From Davidsoniella eucalypti (Eukaryota; Ascomycota; Sordariomycetes; Microascales; Ceratocystidaceae), in NCBI GenBank assembly GCA_004009845.1, contig RMBW01000009.1, positions 310,001 to 374,000 of the forward strand: DNA of 64,000 nt, written 5' to 3'. The notes under the pieces were generated by a model that was not told where the DNA came from, searched no databases, and saw only the letters and a program-made list of their open reading frames with translations. The first letter of the stretch is position 1, and the number at the start of each line of letters is the position of its first letter. The translations under genes were made by a program, and so were the position numbers. This document shows, in pieces, positions 34,284 to 44,209 of the stretch.

Positions 34284-37177
34284 ATGTCAGCGATGACCTA
34301 CTCGCAAGACGATATCATTCGTCTGCGTCCTGATAGAGTTGAACCAAAGTTCCTCGAAACCCTTTTCAAGCCTCTTCAAGAGAACGGCCTATGTAAGTTT
34401 GCTCCACAATTATACCCATGCCATGTAATTGCCTATTTGGGTCGAATGGCTAACAAGATTCATAGCGGCTCTCATCGGCGGCGCTTCCGAATCGTCAAAC
34501 GAGTCGGCTTCTGAGCAACGCAAGACGAATGAATCTCAAGAAGGCCCCTTCAACAAGAAATCCAGCTTCCAGATGAGCCGGCTCCGTCATTCTTCGGGAG
34601 ACTCCTCTGGGTCTAACTCTAAGGGTCCAGGCAACGAGTTCCGTGCCCCTCCGAGCTTAGCTGCTGCCCAGAAGGAAGAAGGTTTCCAACGTTTCTACAA
34701 GGCTGTTGTATCTCCTACTCATGTTCGTGTTACTGCTGGTGGCCGGATTGTTCCAAACGCCAAGCCTGTCACCTCCCCCACACCCAAGTTCATGCGTGAT
34801 CGTGAGCTTAATCTCGATGGTGTCTCGGCTTCTCAGCTCCCTCGTGCTCCTAGAATGCCTCACAATGCCTTCTACCCTAGCTTCCCGTCGTCGACGTTCC
34901 CCTCCCAGCCTATTTACGGCTTCAACCCGAACATGATGGCTTTGCCCTACCCTCCTACCTTTGGTTTAGGCATCCACAACGGCGCTCCCAATGCTATCCC
35001 CGGTGGTCTACCTTCGGGTCCCGCCAACGGTCACCCCAATGGTCTTCCTGCCGGCCTTTCTAACGGCATGCCTAACGGTATGCCTAACGGTATGCCCAAT
35101 GGTATGCCTAACGGTATGCCCAATGGTATGCCCAATGGTATGCCCAATGGTATGCCCAATGGTATGCCCAACGGGTTGCCTAATGGCTTGTCTCATTGTA
35201 TGCCCAACGGTATGCCCCATGGTCTACCCCACGGTTTACCTAACGGTATTCCCAATGCGGCGCCCGGCATTATGCCTTTCCCCACCGCAATGCCTATGGG
35301 TGCTCCGCCTATCACGGATCCTAATGGGCATGTTCTTTCGGGCGCCGGTCCCAACGGAGAAGGCATTCTGAATGAGAACCAGCCTGATGGGTTTCGATTC
35401 ATGCCTCCGGGCCGCTGGGTTGGTCCTTGGGGTGGCCAGTTCCCCTATGGTGTCCCAGGCATGCTGCCCAACAACGGTTTCGTGCCTGCTCCATTCATGG
35501 GTGCTGGCATCCCCCCGGTCGGCTTCTTTGGAGTACCCAACCCGCCGTCCCAGCAGCCTCCCGTTGCTGTGCCTACTCGTGGTCGTAGCAGCTCTGCTCA
35601 TCAACCTCTGCACCACGTTGCTGCCCCTTCTGAGCCTGTTGCTGCTGCTCCTCCAAACTCAGCTGTGCTGAAGGCGCCGCTGAACCCTCCTATCTCGACA
35701 ATCCGCCCAAGCCAAATCAGCAAGGCTCATTTGGAGTCCCTACGCAGCAACTTACGTCGTGTTGAAGACCAGCTCAAGTACAACATTCACCAGATCGACG
35801 TTCCCACTATGGAGCAGCGTGCCACAGAAATTCGAGCCGACATCAAGGCTCTCGAGGAACTTCTTCCTGGCCAACTCGAGTTCGAATATATCCACTACCC
35901 CAAGCTAGATAGCAAGACCAAGGCCAAGCTTTCTGCTGCTGCTCAAGCTGCCACTGTCCCTCAAGGCCGCAAAGAGAGCCGCCGCCTACGCAATGACTCG
36001 CACAAACAGTCCATTGCCATCAAGACATCTCGCTCGGCCAAGCAAGGTAATGCTCGAATGGGTAACTTCGAAGCTGAGCAGACAGTTGTTTCCGCTCCTA
36101 CGAAGTCTTCCATTGCCAGCACCTCTTCGATGGCTCCTACCGCTGCTCCTTTCAAGCCTCGCAAGTCTCTTGTCGATAGTGACGTCTCGAGTGGCGATTT
36201 CCAAGTCGTCATCGTAGCTGACTCTGCTACCGATATTGGTGAGCCCGTGAAGAAATCGACAACTTCTACCGATCATCTGGCTACGACGGGAACTTCTCGC
36301 CTATCGGTTGGTAGCTTTGCTTCTTCGTCTTCTACGGAACCTTCCAAGAAAGTCGCCAGACCCTATCTCGAAGGTGAGCTACTTCCTGGTATGGAAGAGG
36401 CCCTCGCTATCAAGTACGGGTTCTACTATCGCCGTCCTCTAACAGAGGAAGAGGTTCGTGCTCGCCATCTGTACTGGGGTCGTGCGCCTCAGTCTGCTCT
36501 TCGTGGATTGCCCAAGTTCGATGGCAAGGACTTCTATGATGCCTCACCACTCAAGCCTCGTCCGTCATCTCGCGTTAGCGCTATATCTTCTCGCCCTTGG
36601 GGTCGCCGCCCCCCTAGCCGTGAGTGGGAAACTAGCAAGAAGGCCTCCGCTACTTCTTCGGGTTTGGTAAACGCCAGCGATATTTCGTTGGATCTTCGCG
36701 CTACTGTAAGTCATAAGTGTTGCAACCATTCTGAATGTTGTTCTTATCCCTTTGGACAGTCCACTAACTTCTACTTTAACAACAAACCAGTCTGAAGGTG
36801 CCAGTTCAGTAGACCAGGTTGAGGTCAAGCGCATGCCTTTAGCGCCGAAGAATGGCGACGAAAACCCTTCGTAAGTTTTGTCTGCAATTTATAATTAGCA
36901 TAACACCGTTGTTATTCGCTAGCTAACAATGCCGCTCTTGTTCTTTTATAGTACTACCAAGACAATCAACTGGACCAACACCACCGGTGACGTTGCCCAG
37001 CCAAGCATCCAAGCGGTTCAGCCCCAGAAGTCCTCGTCATCTATCCAGGTTGGCGACACCTCCACGTCCGCAGATAAATCACCGGAGACTAAGCCAGTCA
37101 CGCCTACTAACTCGCGTGAAAAATTCCGTCGTGGTATCGAGAACCTGCCTCCTAGCGGCTTTGTTCCTCGTGTCTAG
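34284..37177 (+). CDS. low-complexity protein with MPNG tandem repeat and eIF4E-binding-like motif
   Basis: Four exons (34284-34392, 34466-36705, 36791-36870, 36952-37177) encode 884 residues. All introns are GT-AG (73, 85 and 81 nt) and the phases match. The N-terminus reads MTYSQDDIIRLRP, close to the YxxxxL-hydrophobic eIF4E-binding motif seen in 4E-T and GIGYF proteins (Tyr plus four residues, here Ile-Ile, then LR). A conserved-looking block, YKAVVSPTHVRVTAGGRIVPN, follows around residues 125-150. Next come a Pro/Gly/Asn-rich region with nine exact MPNG units plus degenerate ones, a predicted helical or coiled segment (about 455-510, LESLRSNLRRVEDQLKYNIHQ), and a region around 670-715 (EGELLPGMEEALAIKYGFYYRRPL). 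The C-terminus ends SGFVPRV. I do not know a named homologue. A role in mRNA regulation is an inference from the N-terminal motif only. Confidence 0.8.
35020..35256 (+). repeat. 12-bp coding minisatellite (MPNG)
   Basis: Nine consecutive 12-base units of the form ATG-CCY-AAY-GGN start at 35068. They are flanked by degenerate units coding for GLPNG, HPNG, MPHG, LPHG and IPN. Silent third-position differences distinguish units, and four adjacent units are identical, which suggests recent expansion within the reading frame. Confidence 0.9.
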
Positions 37178-38619
37178 ATAGTCCAATGGGCTCCTCAGGC
37201 TTGAAGCACTTGACATGATTAGCAAGTTCTTCCTCTACTAAGGCCTTTCTTTTCGATGCGTTATCACCAAACACTTCGTTATAAATTCTTTGTTGTTTCT
37301 CGTCCATCAGTTATAGTCAGCAATTCTTGCATTCCAAGTATTTCGCTGCTTATGGTTTCGAGGTCTTGGACATCGTCCTCATTTTTTATCGATTCACCAT
37401 CATTTTCATTTTTCACGACGACATTCTTCCAGCATTTTTAGCGAGCGAGCTTCGATCATTGTTACTCTTATTTCCAGCCATCATTACTTTCACCCATCTT
37501 TATACCCGGCGCAATTTTAGTTCACCCATCTTTACTCGCACATTGTTTTCAACTTCATTGTAGATATCTTACACGGACTGTATGTTAGGAAAATCCTCTC
37601 TCGGGACATCATCTTTTACTGCATAGTACTACAACACAATATATATTTTTTATACCGAGAACCAAAGACCGTTTGTATAAATTGTGATATGTTAGATTAC
37701 AATGTGATATTGATTTTACCGCTGTAACTAAGCCAGTCCATCTATGACTGTCTGCCTATGTATCATGTATAGTAATGTCTCTCTACATCAAAATCTCAAT
37801 CCAGTAGAATCAAGGAAAGATATTCTTCGAAGAGACCAGAGGCGGTAGATTCATGATAGTTCCGCCCTGGTGTCGTCGTTCTACGCTATTCGTTTACCTC
37901 GAGAACCAATAGAGACACAGTCTACAAGGTGATTTATAGCGATACAATTCATACGATATATTCTATATATGCATTGATAGAATACTTACCTCTTATCTGC
38001 GTTTTGCTAGGTCAGATCATGACACTGCTACAGACGAGCGAGTAGACTACATTGGTCAGAGCCCGACGATGATTCTCACGAGCTTTGGCTTGTGCGTTAG
38101 TAGGCATGGACATGATACATGCACGATATGGTACAGGTCAAAACAAAGCCAGTCAATGAGCAGCCAGGCAGCATCTCTCCTACAGTTGGCAAGTATCATT
38201 CAACATGTGTTGAATGTATCTAGTCAGATACAAAAGAGATGTGTACGAGGAAATGCTCGGCTTCGGGAGGACCTCCCATGGAGCGCTTCACAAATTAACA
38301 TTTTGTCTGTGAAACGGCCATTGAGACATTTATTATCTCTCTCAATTGATTGAGCGGGTTGCTAAAAACATTCCTTTTGTTTCCCAAACGCCATTAGGAC
38401 TAGCAGAGGGGAAGGGGAATATTGGTCAAGGAAGAACATCACCCTCTGCTAGTATCCCACCCAAGTTTTATCCAAATCTAGGAAATGTGTATTTTCCCAG
38501 AAAAAAAATTATGTTGATAGCCATCAATTTGAAGGGGTTTATGTCCGTTTCATAAAGCCATTCTTTGATTTTTGTTTCTTTTTGATTTTTAGTTGGCAAA
38601 GATAAGAACCATAATGCAT
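37178..38619. other. convergent intergenic region, no gene seen
   Basis: This 1.4-kb stretch lies between the 3' ends of the MPNG-repeat gene (+) and RPL26 (-). The first 400 bases are T-rich and probably 3' UTR. Short open frames have no protein-like features. Confidence 0.45.
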
Positions 38620-39168
38620 TTAAGCAGTGGTCTTAACGTTGGCACGCAGCTCACGGCCACGCTTGATGCGCTCCAGGATAGCCTCACGGTCCTTGTCCAG
38701 CTTCAAGCTGGTGATGACAACGTTGGAGGGGTGGATACCGACGGGGACGGACTGGCCGGAGACCTTGTCGCGGGTAACACGCTCAACGTGGATGACGTAC
38801 TTGAGACGGTAGACGGAGGTGACCTTGCCCTCACGGCCCTTGAAAGAACCACGGTTGACGATGACCTCATCATCCTTGCGGATAGGGATGGAGCGGACCT
38901 GTAAGAAATCAACAGTTAACATACTGTGTCGTATTGTATATATCGTGGGTTTCGGGTTGAGAAATACGTACGTTGTACTTCTCACGGAGCTCCTTGGACA
39001 GAGGGGCGCTCATGATGACACGGCGAACGCTCGAGGGAGCGGAGAAGTGAGCCTTGCGGGCCTTGCGGCGGGAGTCGGAGATGGCTATAACGGAATCATA
39101 GTTAGTTTGGTGTATTTTTGATGTGTGTTATATTGACTATCACTTGGCGTACTGTTGGAGTTCTTCAT
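38620..39168 (-). CDS. RPL26: 60S ribosomal protein L26 (uL24)
   Basis: Three exons on the minus strand (39168-39153, 39084-38972, 38898-38620) encode 135 residues. The 16-nt first exon was placed with donor GTACGC because this gives MKNSNTISDSRRK, with SRRK at the same position as in fission yeast L26. The rest matches the family closely: RRKARKAHFSAPSSVRR, MSAPLSKELREKYN, a KOW-type segment RKDDEVIVNRGSFKGREGKV, VYRLKYVIHVERVTR, HPSNVVIT and LDKDREAILERI. uL24 binds 25S rRNA near the peptide exit tunnel. Placing introns near the start of the coding sequence is usual for ribosomal protein genes. The other possible donor (GTGATA) would add three residues. Confidence 0.97.
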
Positions 39169-39413
39169 CTTGGCGGTTGGGCAAAAGAGTCGTTGATGCT
39201 ACGGAGAAGGGAAGAAAAGAAAGAGAATAACAAATTCCAAGATTCTCTTCAATCCGTTTTTTTTCGTTCACTACACCCAAAAAATGGCTCCGCTTATACC
39301 AGGGATTTTTTTTCCCTTTCCCAATCCTACAAGCCCACTATTAGCAACAAACACAAGATTTTTTTTGTGTAAAGCCTTGACAGTGGGGGACTACCACATG
39401 AAAGCCCTTGGGT

Positions 39414-39419
39414 CACGTG
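39414..39419. promoter_or_regulatory. CACGTG palindrome upstream of RPL26
   Basis: A perfect CACGTG in the context GGTCACGTGC lies about 245 bases upstream of the RPL26 start. This matches the bHLH factor Cbf1-type site, which controls ribosomal protein genes in some ascomycetes. Function here is an inference from position. Confidence 0.3.
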
Positions 39420-39683
39420 CTACAATGAGCAGTGCTAGCTCTAGCGCCACAGCGTGGCAACAGCCAATTCTGCCCCACCACTGCATCTTAATTGGTCGAT
39501 AGTCAACGGCTTCCAGTTAAACAGCCAAAGATCAATATATATATGGCATGAAAAATGAGCAGTTAAATTGTGTTAAATTGCAAATACAATTCTGATTTAA
39601 TAAGCTGTTAATGTTACATAGGATGAACGCTATAATTACAAGATCCCAAATTTTCTAGGGATCATACAGGTTATACACCTAGA

Positions 39684-40688
39684 TTACAGAGACTCACGCA
39701 AAGGAGCCGTGGCTGGGGCCTTGAAAACACCATTATCATCGTACTTTGCTTCTAAAGAAAAGAGAAGAACACGAATTAGCAAGTTTGCTGGAGTCAATGA
39801 GGGCACTGTAAACTTACTGAAGAATGTGTAGTTCAAGGTGACTGTCAAGACACCCTTCATGTTGATATCGTTCAACAGATCGGGATCCAAGTAGAAGAAC
39901 ACTGGCATATCGACAGTTTCTCCAGCAGCCAGTCTCTGTTCCTCAAAACAGAAGCACTGGATCTTGGAAAAATATGGCGCTACTTGTGCTGGGGTGACAC
40001 TATACGTCGCAACGCCAATGATGTCTTGGTCGCTTTTGTTCGTAGCTGTGTAGAACGCTAGAGCAGTCTCACCAGGCAAAACGCGAACTTCACGCTGTTG
40101 TGGGGTAAACTTCCAAGGAAGTACGTCGGATACGGACGAGCTAAATGTGACTCTTATCCGAGGAGCATCAGTTACTGGTACAAGACGTTTGCTGATGTCC
40201 TCTTCGGTAGATCCGGGGCCGCCATGGGCTCTGATAGGCTGTCCACCCCAACCAGTAGTTGCGCAAATCTACAATCATTGTCAGCCATTGCGATGAGATG
40301 TTTCTCTATAAACTATAATAAGCTTACCATTTTATACAGAGGTACGGATCCATATGACACTGCAATAGTCATAAGAACGATGCTCAATGTATAGTTCCTA
40401 ATTTCAAAGTCAGCATCCTTTTCCACGCATGTTTCTGAGTGTGAGTGAAGCTTGCAGAAGAGCTTACATCGCTGTACGGTTTTTAGTACGGTAATGGTCT
40501 TGGATCTGTTGCATAGTCGGCTGTGCCTGACGACGGCGCGGTGCAGCTGTCGTCGTTCCGGTAGGTTTGGGAGGTGGTAGAGTTGAAGCCAACCGACACG
40601 ACCGAACGCGTCCAGTTTGACAAGAAACACGAGACCATTGTGCTGCCACGCGTGGCAGACGCTGAAATGGGGTTCGTGTGAAATTCAT
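39684..40688 (-). CDS. COX11: cytochrome c oxidase assembly protein COX11
   Basis: Four exons on the minus strand (40688-40468, 40397-40328, 40268-39818, 39751-39684) encode 269 residues. The N-terminus is Arg- and Ser-rich without acidic residues, as expected of a mitochondrial presequence. One membrane segment (about 76-95, TLSIVLMTIAVSYGSVPLY) is followed directly by ICATTGWGG with the conserved juxtamembrane Cys99. The intermembrane-space copper-binding motif is CFCFEEQRL with Cys202 and Cys204. Cox11 delivers copper to the CuB centre of Cox1 during complex IV assembly. The last exon gives TFFKAKYDDNG and a short tail. All catalytic cysteines are present and the length is normal. Confidence 0.96.
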
Positions 40689-42765
40689 GGTGGTCGATTT
40701 GTTTGTTCAATAATCGCTCAAAAAATTGTCCAAAATACTTAAACCCAAGTCACAGTAGAACTTAATGGTACCACTAGCAAACTATCACCAGATTTACTAG
40801 GGTCCTGGGTAGTCAGGCAATAATTAATAATGGTAGGCAACTGCCAGCAGCTGTAGTATACTAATCTCATAGGCATCCACTTTCAACCTCATCTAGGAGC
40901 TCGAGTAAGTTAGAATACCCACTTTCGACTTCATTTGTATAACTTCCAACGACTTTTAAGAAAGTACCACTAACTTTGTGTTCCGTTGTACTAAAACATT
41001 ACATGTCTGATTGCAAGGCATTCTCATACAAAATTAGGAAAGAGGCATCATTTATTACGACTACAATCACACCCCCTAGAAATAGGCAAGAACCCACTTT
41101 GCCAGTACCCACTTTGTGGTCATATGGATGCCATACTACAACAGCAATTGCTCTTTTTGATGCTCATTTGAAGGTTTGTTGCTCTCTAATGCTGGGCAAC
41201 AAATTACTTGGATCATTCTTGATGCTGTATTTATTTATCTCGTTTTCGAATCTGACTAGATGGTTTCTATTGGCCAAGTTTTGTCACAATTGAGTTCATG
41301 ATGCTATAGCCTCTGCGACTAGATACATCATTTTGTTCATATGCATCTATAAATCTGTATATATCAATATTCGTTTTAGTATCATTGCTATTCTTGGCTC
41401 GTTTTGTACATTATTCATGGAAGGAGCTTACACACACATTCTTAACTTTCAGCTTCGCATTCGCATTTGACTTCATTTACAGTGTGTAAAAACATCCATG
41501 TGGTTCCTTCCCTTTTTGATACCCAGTGTGCATTTTGGTCTAGGTGGGTGTCAAGTCGACGTGAGGATCTCCCAACAAAAACAGTATATAAAGGTAAGTA
41601 CCTAATGAATTCTGGGTGGTGAATAAAGTCGTAAAATGGTTACAAGCATAACTGTGTAGGTAACATCATTAGGGTTATAAACCCATGACAGACACCGTTT
41701 CATCAAACACAGGGTCGGCCACAAACCCAAGCGTTAGCCATCTCGCTGAAGCATATCTTGGTACATTTGCATATATGATATCTGTACTGATATCAGCTAT
41801 CGTCAAAATTATACAGATAAACACATTTGAGGGTGAGGTAATGTCGTACACTTCACGGGACTGGAGTCTGCAAAAAGGATAGACACCAATTCTTTAAAAG
41901 CGCCGTGCCTACAGAGTCCTGAAAAGCGGTGAAGCAATCCAAGAAACTGAAATAACTATTGTTCTCCCCTAATAATTCAACTCTACTGCCAGTGAAGTGC
42001 AAGCAGAGTCATAGGTTCTTCATATTCGGGTACAACTTTCATGAAGAAGAAAAAGAAAGAAAAACTATACAAAAGGGACGGCAGGTGCGAGCTCTATTTA
42101 TTGCAACGAGAAATTTTCTAAGTGGGGCGGTATAGTGGATCCGCAGATCTTTAGTTGCACTTGAGTGGCCCAACTGTTTGAGAACGAAATTTACAGGGTT
42201 TACAGTCTCAAATAAGGGTCATTGAGTCACGTGAAAAGAATGGACAATGAAGTGTGATTGGCTGATACAAAGCTCTAACGCTGGAGGCTGGTTTTGGCTG
42301 GAAATAGCAAAATTGCCAGGGTTAGAACAAGAATGAGTGTTTGTTGCTGAGACTATGCTCGATTCGTCGTCATCCTGCGATCTAAGCTGTAGCATCCCCT
42401 TCGCTTTGTCCTGTTCTTATGTTTTCTGTTCTTGGATAAATACTATTTTTTTTGTCGCTCTTGATTCTTCCATTTCGCTATTGACGGATGCGCCTAATTT
42501 TTGTACTTTGAACATCCCGAAATATTCCTATTTACCCCCAGATTTTGACATCATCCCGGTGTTCTTTTAGTTTCTGCCTAGACACGGCGTAACCAACAAA
42601 TAATTAATCAATCGGTTCTTATCGCTAAAGAACTCTCCTGAGTTGCGCTCTTCTTAGCACCGCCAAATCCGCGATCGCACTCTAAAAAGGCTGTTTTGAT
42701 TTCAACCCCCTCGTTTTACACGCAGTTTCTGTGCCTATAGCCGCCACTGCACTCGATAATACACC
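40689..42765. other. intergenic region between divergent COX11 and VTI1
   Basis: About 2.1 kb with no supported gene. It contains promoter DNA for both genes and a CACGTG at 42228-42233. A 65-codon ATG-initiated frame at 41685-41882 includes a hydrophobic stretch but has no other support. Confidence 0.45.
42228..42233. promoter_or_regulatory. CACGTG palindrome upstream of VTI1
   Basis: A perfect CACGTG in the context GAGTCACGTGAAA lies about 530 bases upstream of the VTI1 start. It is a Cbf1/bHLH-type site by sequence only. Confidence 0.25.
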
Positions 42766-43607
42766 ATGTCCAACCCTCTCGATACCGATGTTGGCTCCGA
42801 GCTGTTCGGCTCGTATGAAGCCGAGTTCAAGCTGGTTCAGACGGACTTCAACCAGAAGCTTGATCAGATACCCGAGCTATCGGGAGAGCCGCGCAAGGCC
42901 GCAATCACCCAAGCAGAGCGCGCCCTGGAGGAGGCTGAAGAGCTGGTATGTTCTCAATATACACTGCCGTCTACGCGCAACAACGTTATTGTAAAGCGCA
43001 ATAGTCTAACCATGAACCAAAACTCTAGATTGGCCAAATGCGTCTCGAAAAGCAAAACATCCCCGCCAACTCCAAGACCAAGGTCAACCAGCGCCTGCGC
43101 AACTACGAATCCGACATTGATCGACAACGGCGCAAGCTTCGCTCGCTAGCCGAGGACCGGGCTGCGCTTTTTGGCTCACGCTACACAGATAACCCCGCCG
43201 GCGGTAGTGCTTCGGACGTACAGCTAGAGCAGCGCCAGCAGTTGTTGGCCGGCACCGATAGACTGGATCGCAGCACACAGCGACTCAAGGCTAGCCAGGC
43301 GCTGGCGGCGGAAACTGAGTCGCTGGGTGCCAGTACGCTGGCCGACTTGCACAGACAGCGTGAGACGATACAGCACACCCACGATACCTTGCTGCAGAGT
43401 GAGGGATATGTGGACCGTAGCGTAAAGACACTGAGGGGAATGGCTCGCAGGTAAGTTTTACTTTCTAGCCACTTGCGTACGTCAAGCTGACCGTTCTCAT
43501 TTACTGACTTTTCGAATAGAATGGCAACTAATCGCCTGATTACTATTGCTATCATCACAATTTTGGTGTTGCTGATTATTGCTGTAATTTTCAGCAAGTT
43601 CCGGTGA
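42766..43607 (+). CDS. VTI1: v-SNARE VTI1
   Basis: Three exons (42766-42945, 43029-43450, 43520-43607) encode 229 residues, the usual Vti1 size. The N-terminal Habc-like helical region (about 1-105) begins GSYEAEFKLVQTDFNQKLD. A Qb-SNARE motif runs from about 130 to 195 (LDRSTQRLKASQALAAETES onward), with the zero-layer glutamine at about 170 in ADLHRQRETIQ. A single C-terminal membrane anchor (about 206-226) ends in FSKFR, as in tail-anchored SNAREs. Vti1 acts in Golgi, endosome and vacuole fusion with several syntaxins. The introns are 83 and 69 nt. The gene is convergent with RRP12. Confidence 0.95.
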
Positions 43608-44209
43608 GCAACTTGCTGATTTGTTAGTTGGACTTCGGTGATGTGACCTCGTTGTTTATTCTACTGTTACTAGTTAGTTTATACTGGTTTTCATGTGGCG
43701 TTCTGGGTGTTTGCGTATGTGCTTTGTTTCAGCCGTAGGGGAACGGCCTCATTCCCTCTCATGTTTTCTCTTTGCGGTATATCTATCTGTTGTTTAGTAA
43801 TAGCCTACACCGTAGGTAGTCTTGGTCTTTGACAAGTATCTACTATCTTGTCCCCGTAAATATATCCATATAAAAAACACTTCACATCTCTATATATATA
43901 CACGAATTTATATGTTGAAGTTCAATGGCTTCAAATATACAGCCACATTAATGCTTCACAGAGAATATGACAAAACATTATTCATTTACAAGAAGTGTTT
44001 TGGAGAAAAAAAGTGAATTTTGCAGTAATATTACTTGAGTGGTGCTTTTATAAAGCTCAGGTCCAATAACGAGAAGATAAAGAAAGAGACATGAGAAAAA
44101 CAAACTAATTTTTGGGGGGTGAATCATCGCGTATAGAGAAAAGGGAATGCTAATGTAATCGTCATGAAAAGGAAGTAGAAGAGAAAAAGAGAAATGAGAC
44201 CAAAAATGT
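43608..44209. other. convergent 3' region of VTI1 and RRP12
   Basis: A 602-base A/T-rich gap that must hold both 3' UTRs. A 64-codon frame at 43822-44016 looks like chance. Confidence 0.45.

Noticed and set aside
35008..35220. Minus-strand open frame with GHTIGHTV repeats
   Set aside because: It is the antisense shadow of the MPNG-coding minisatellite. There is no independent start context or conservation.
41685..41882. 65-codon frame with a hydrophobic segment
   Set aside because: ATG present, but no leader, intron, conservation or motif. The length is expected by chance.
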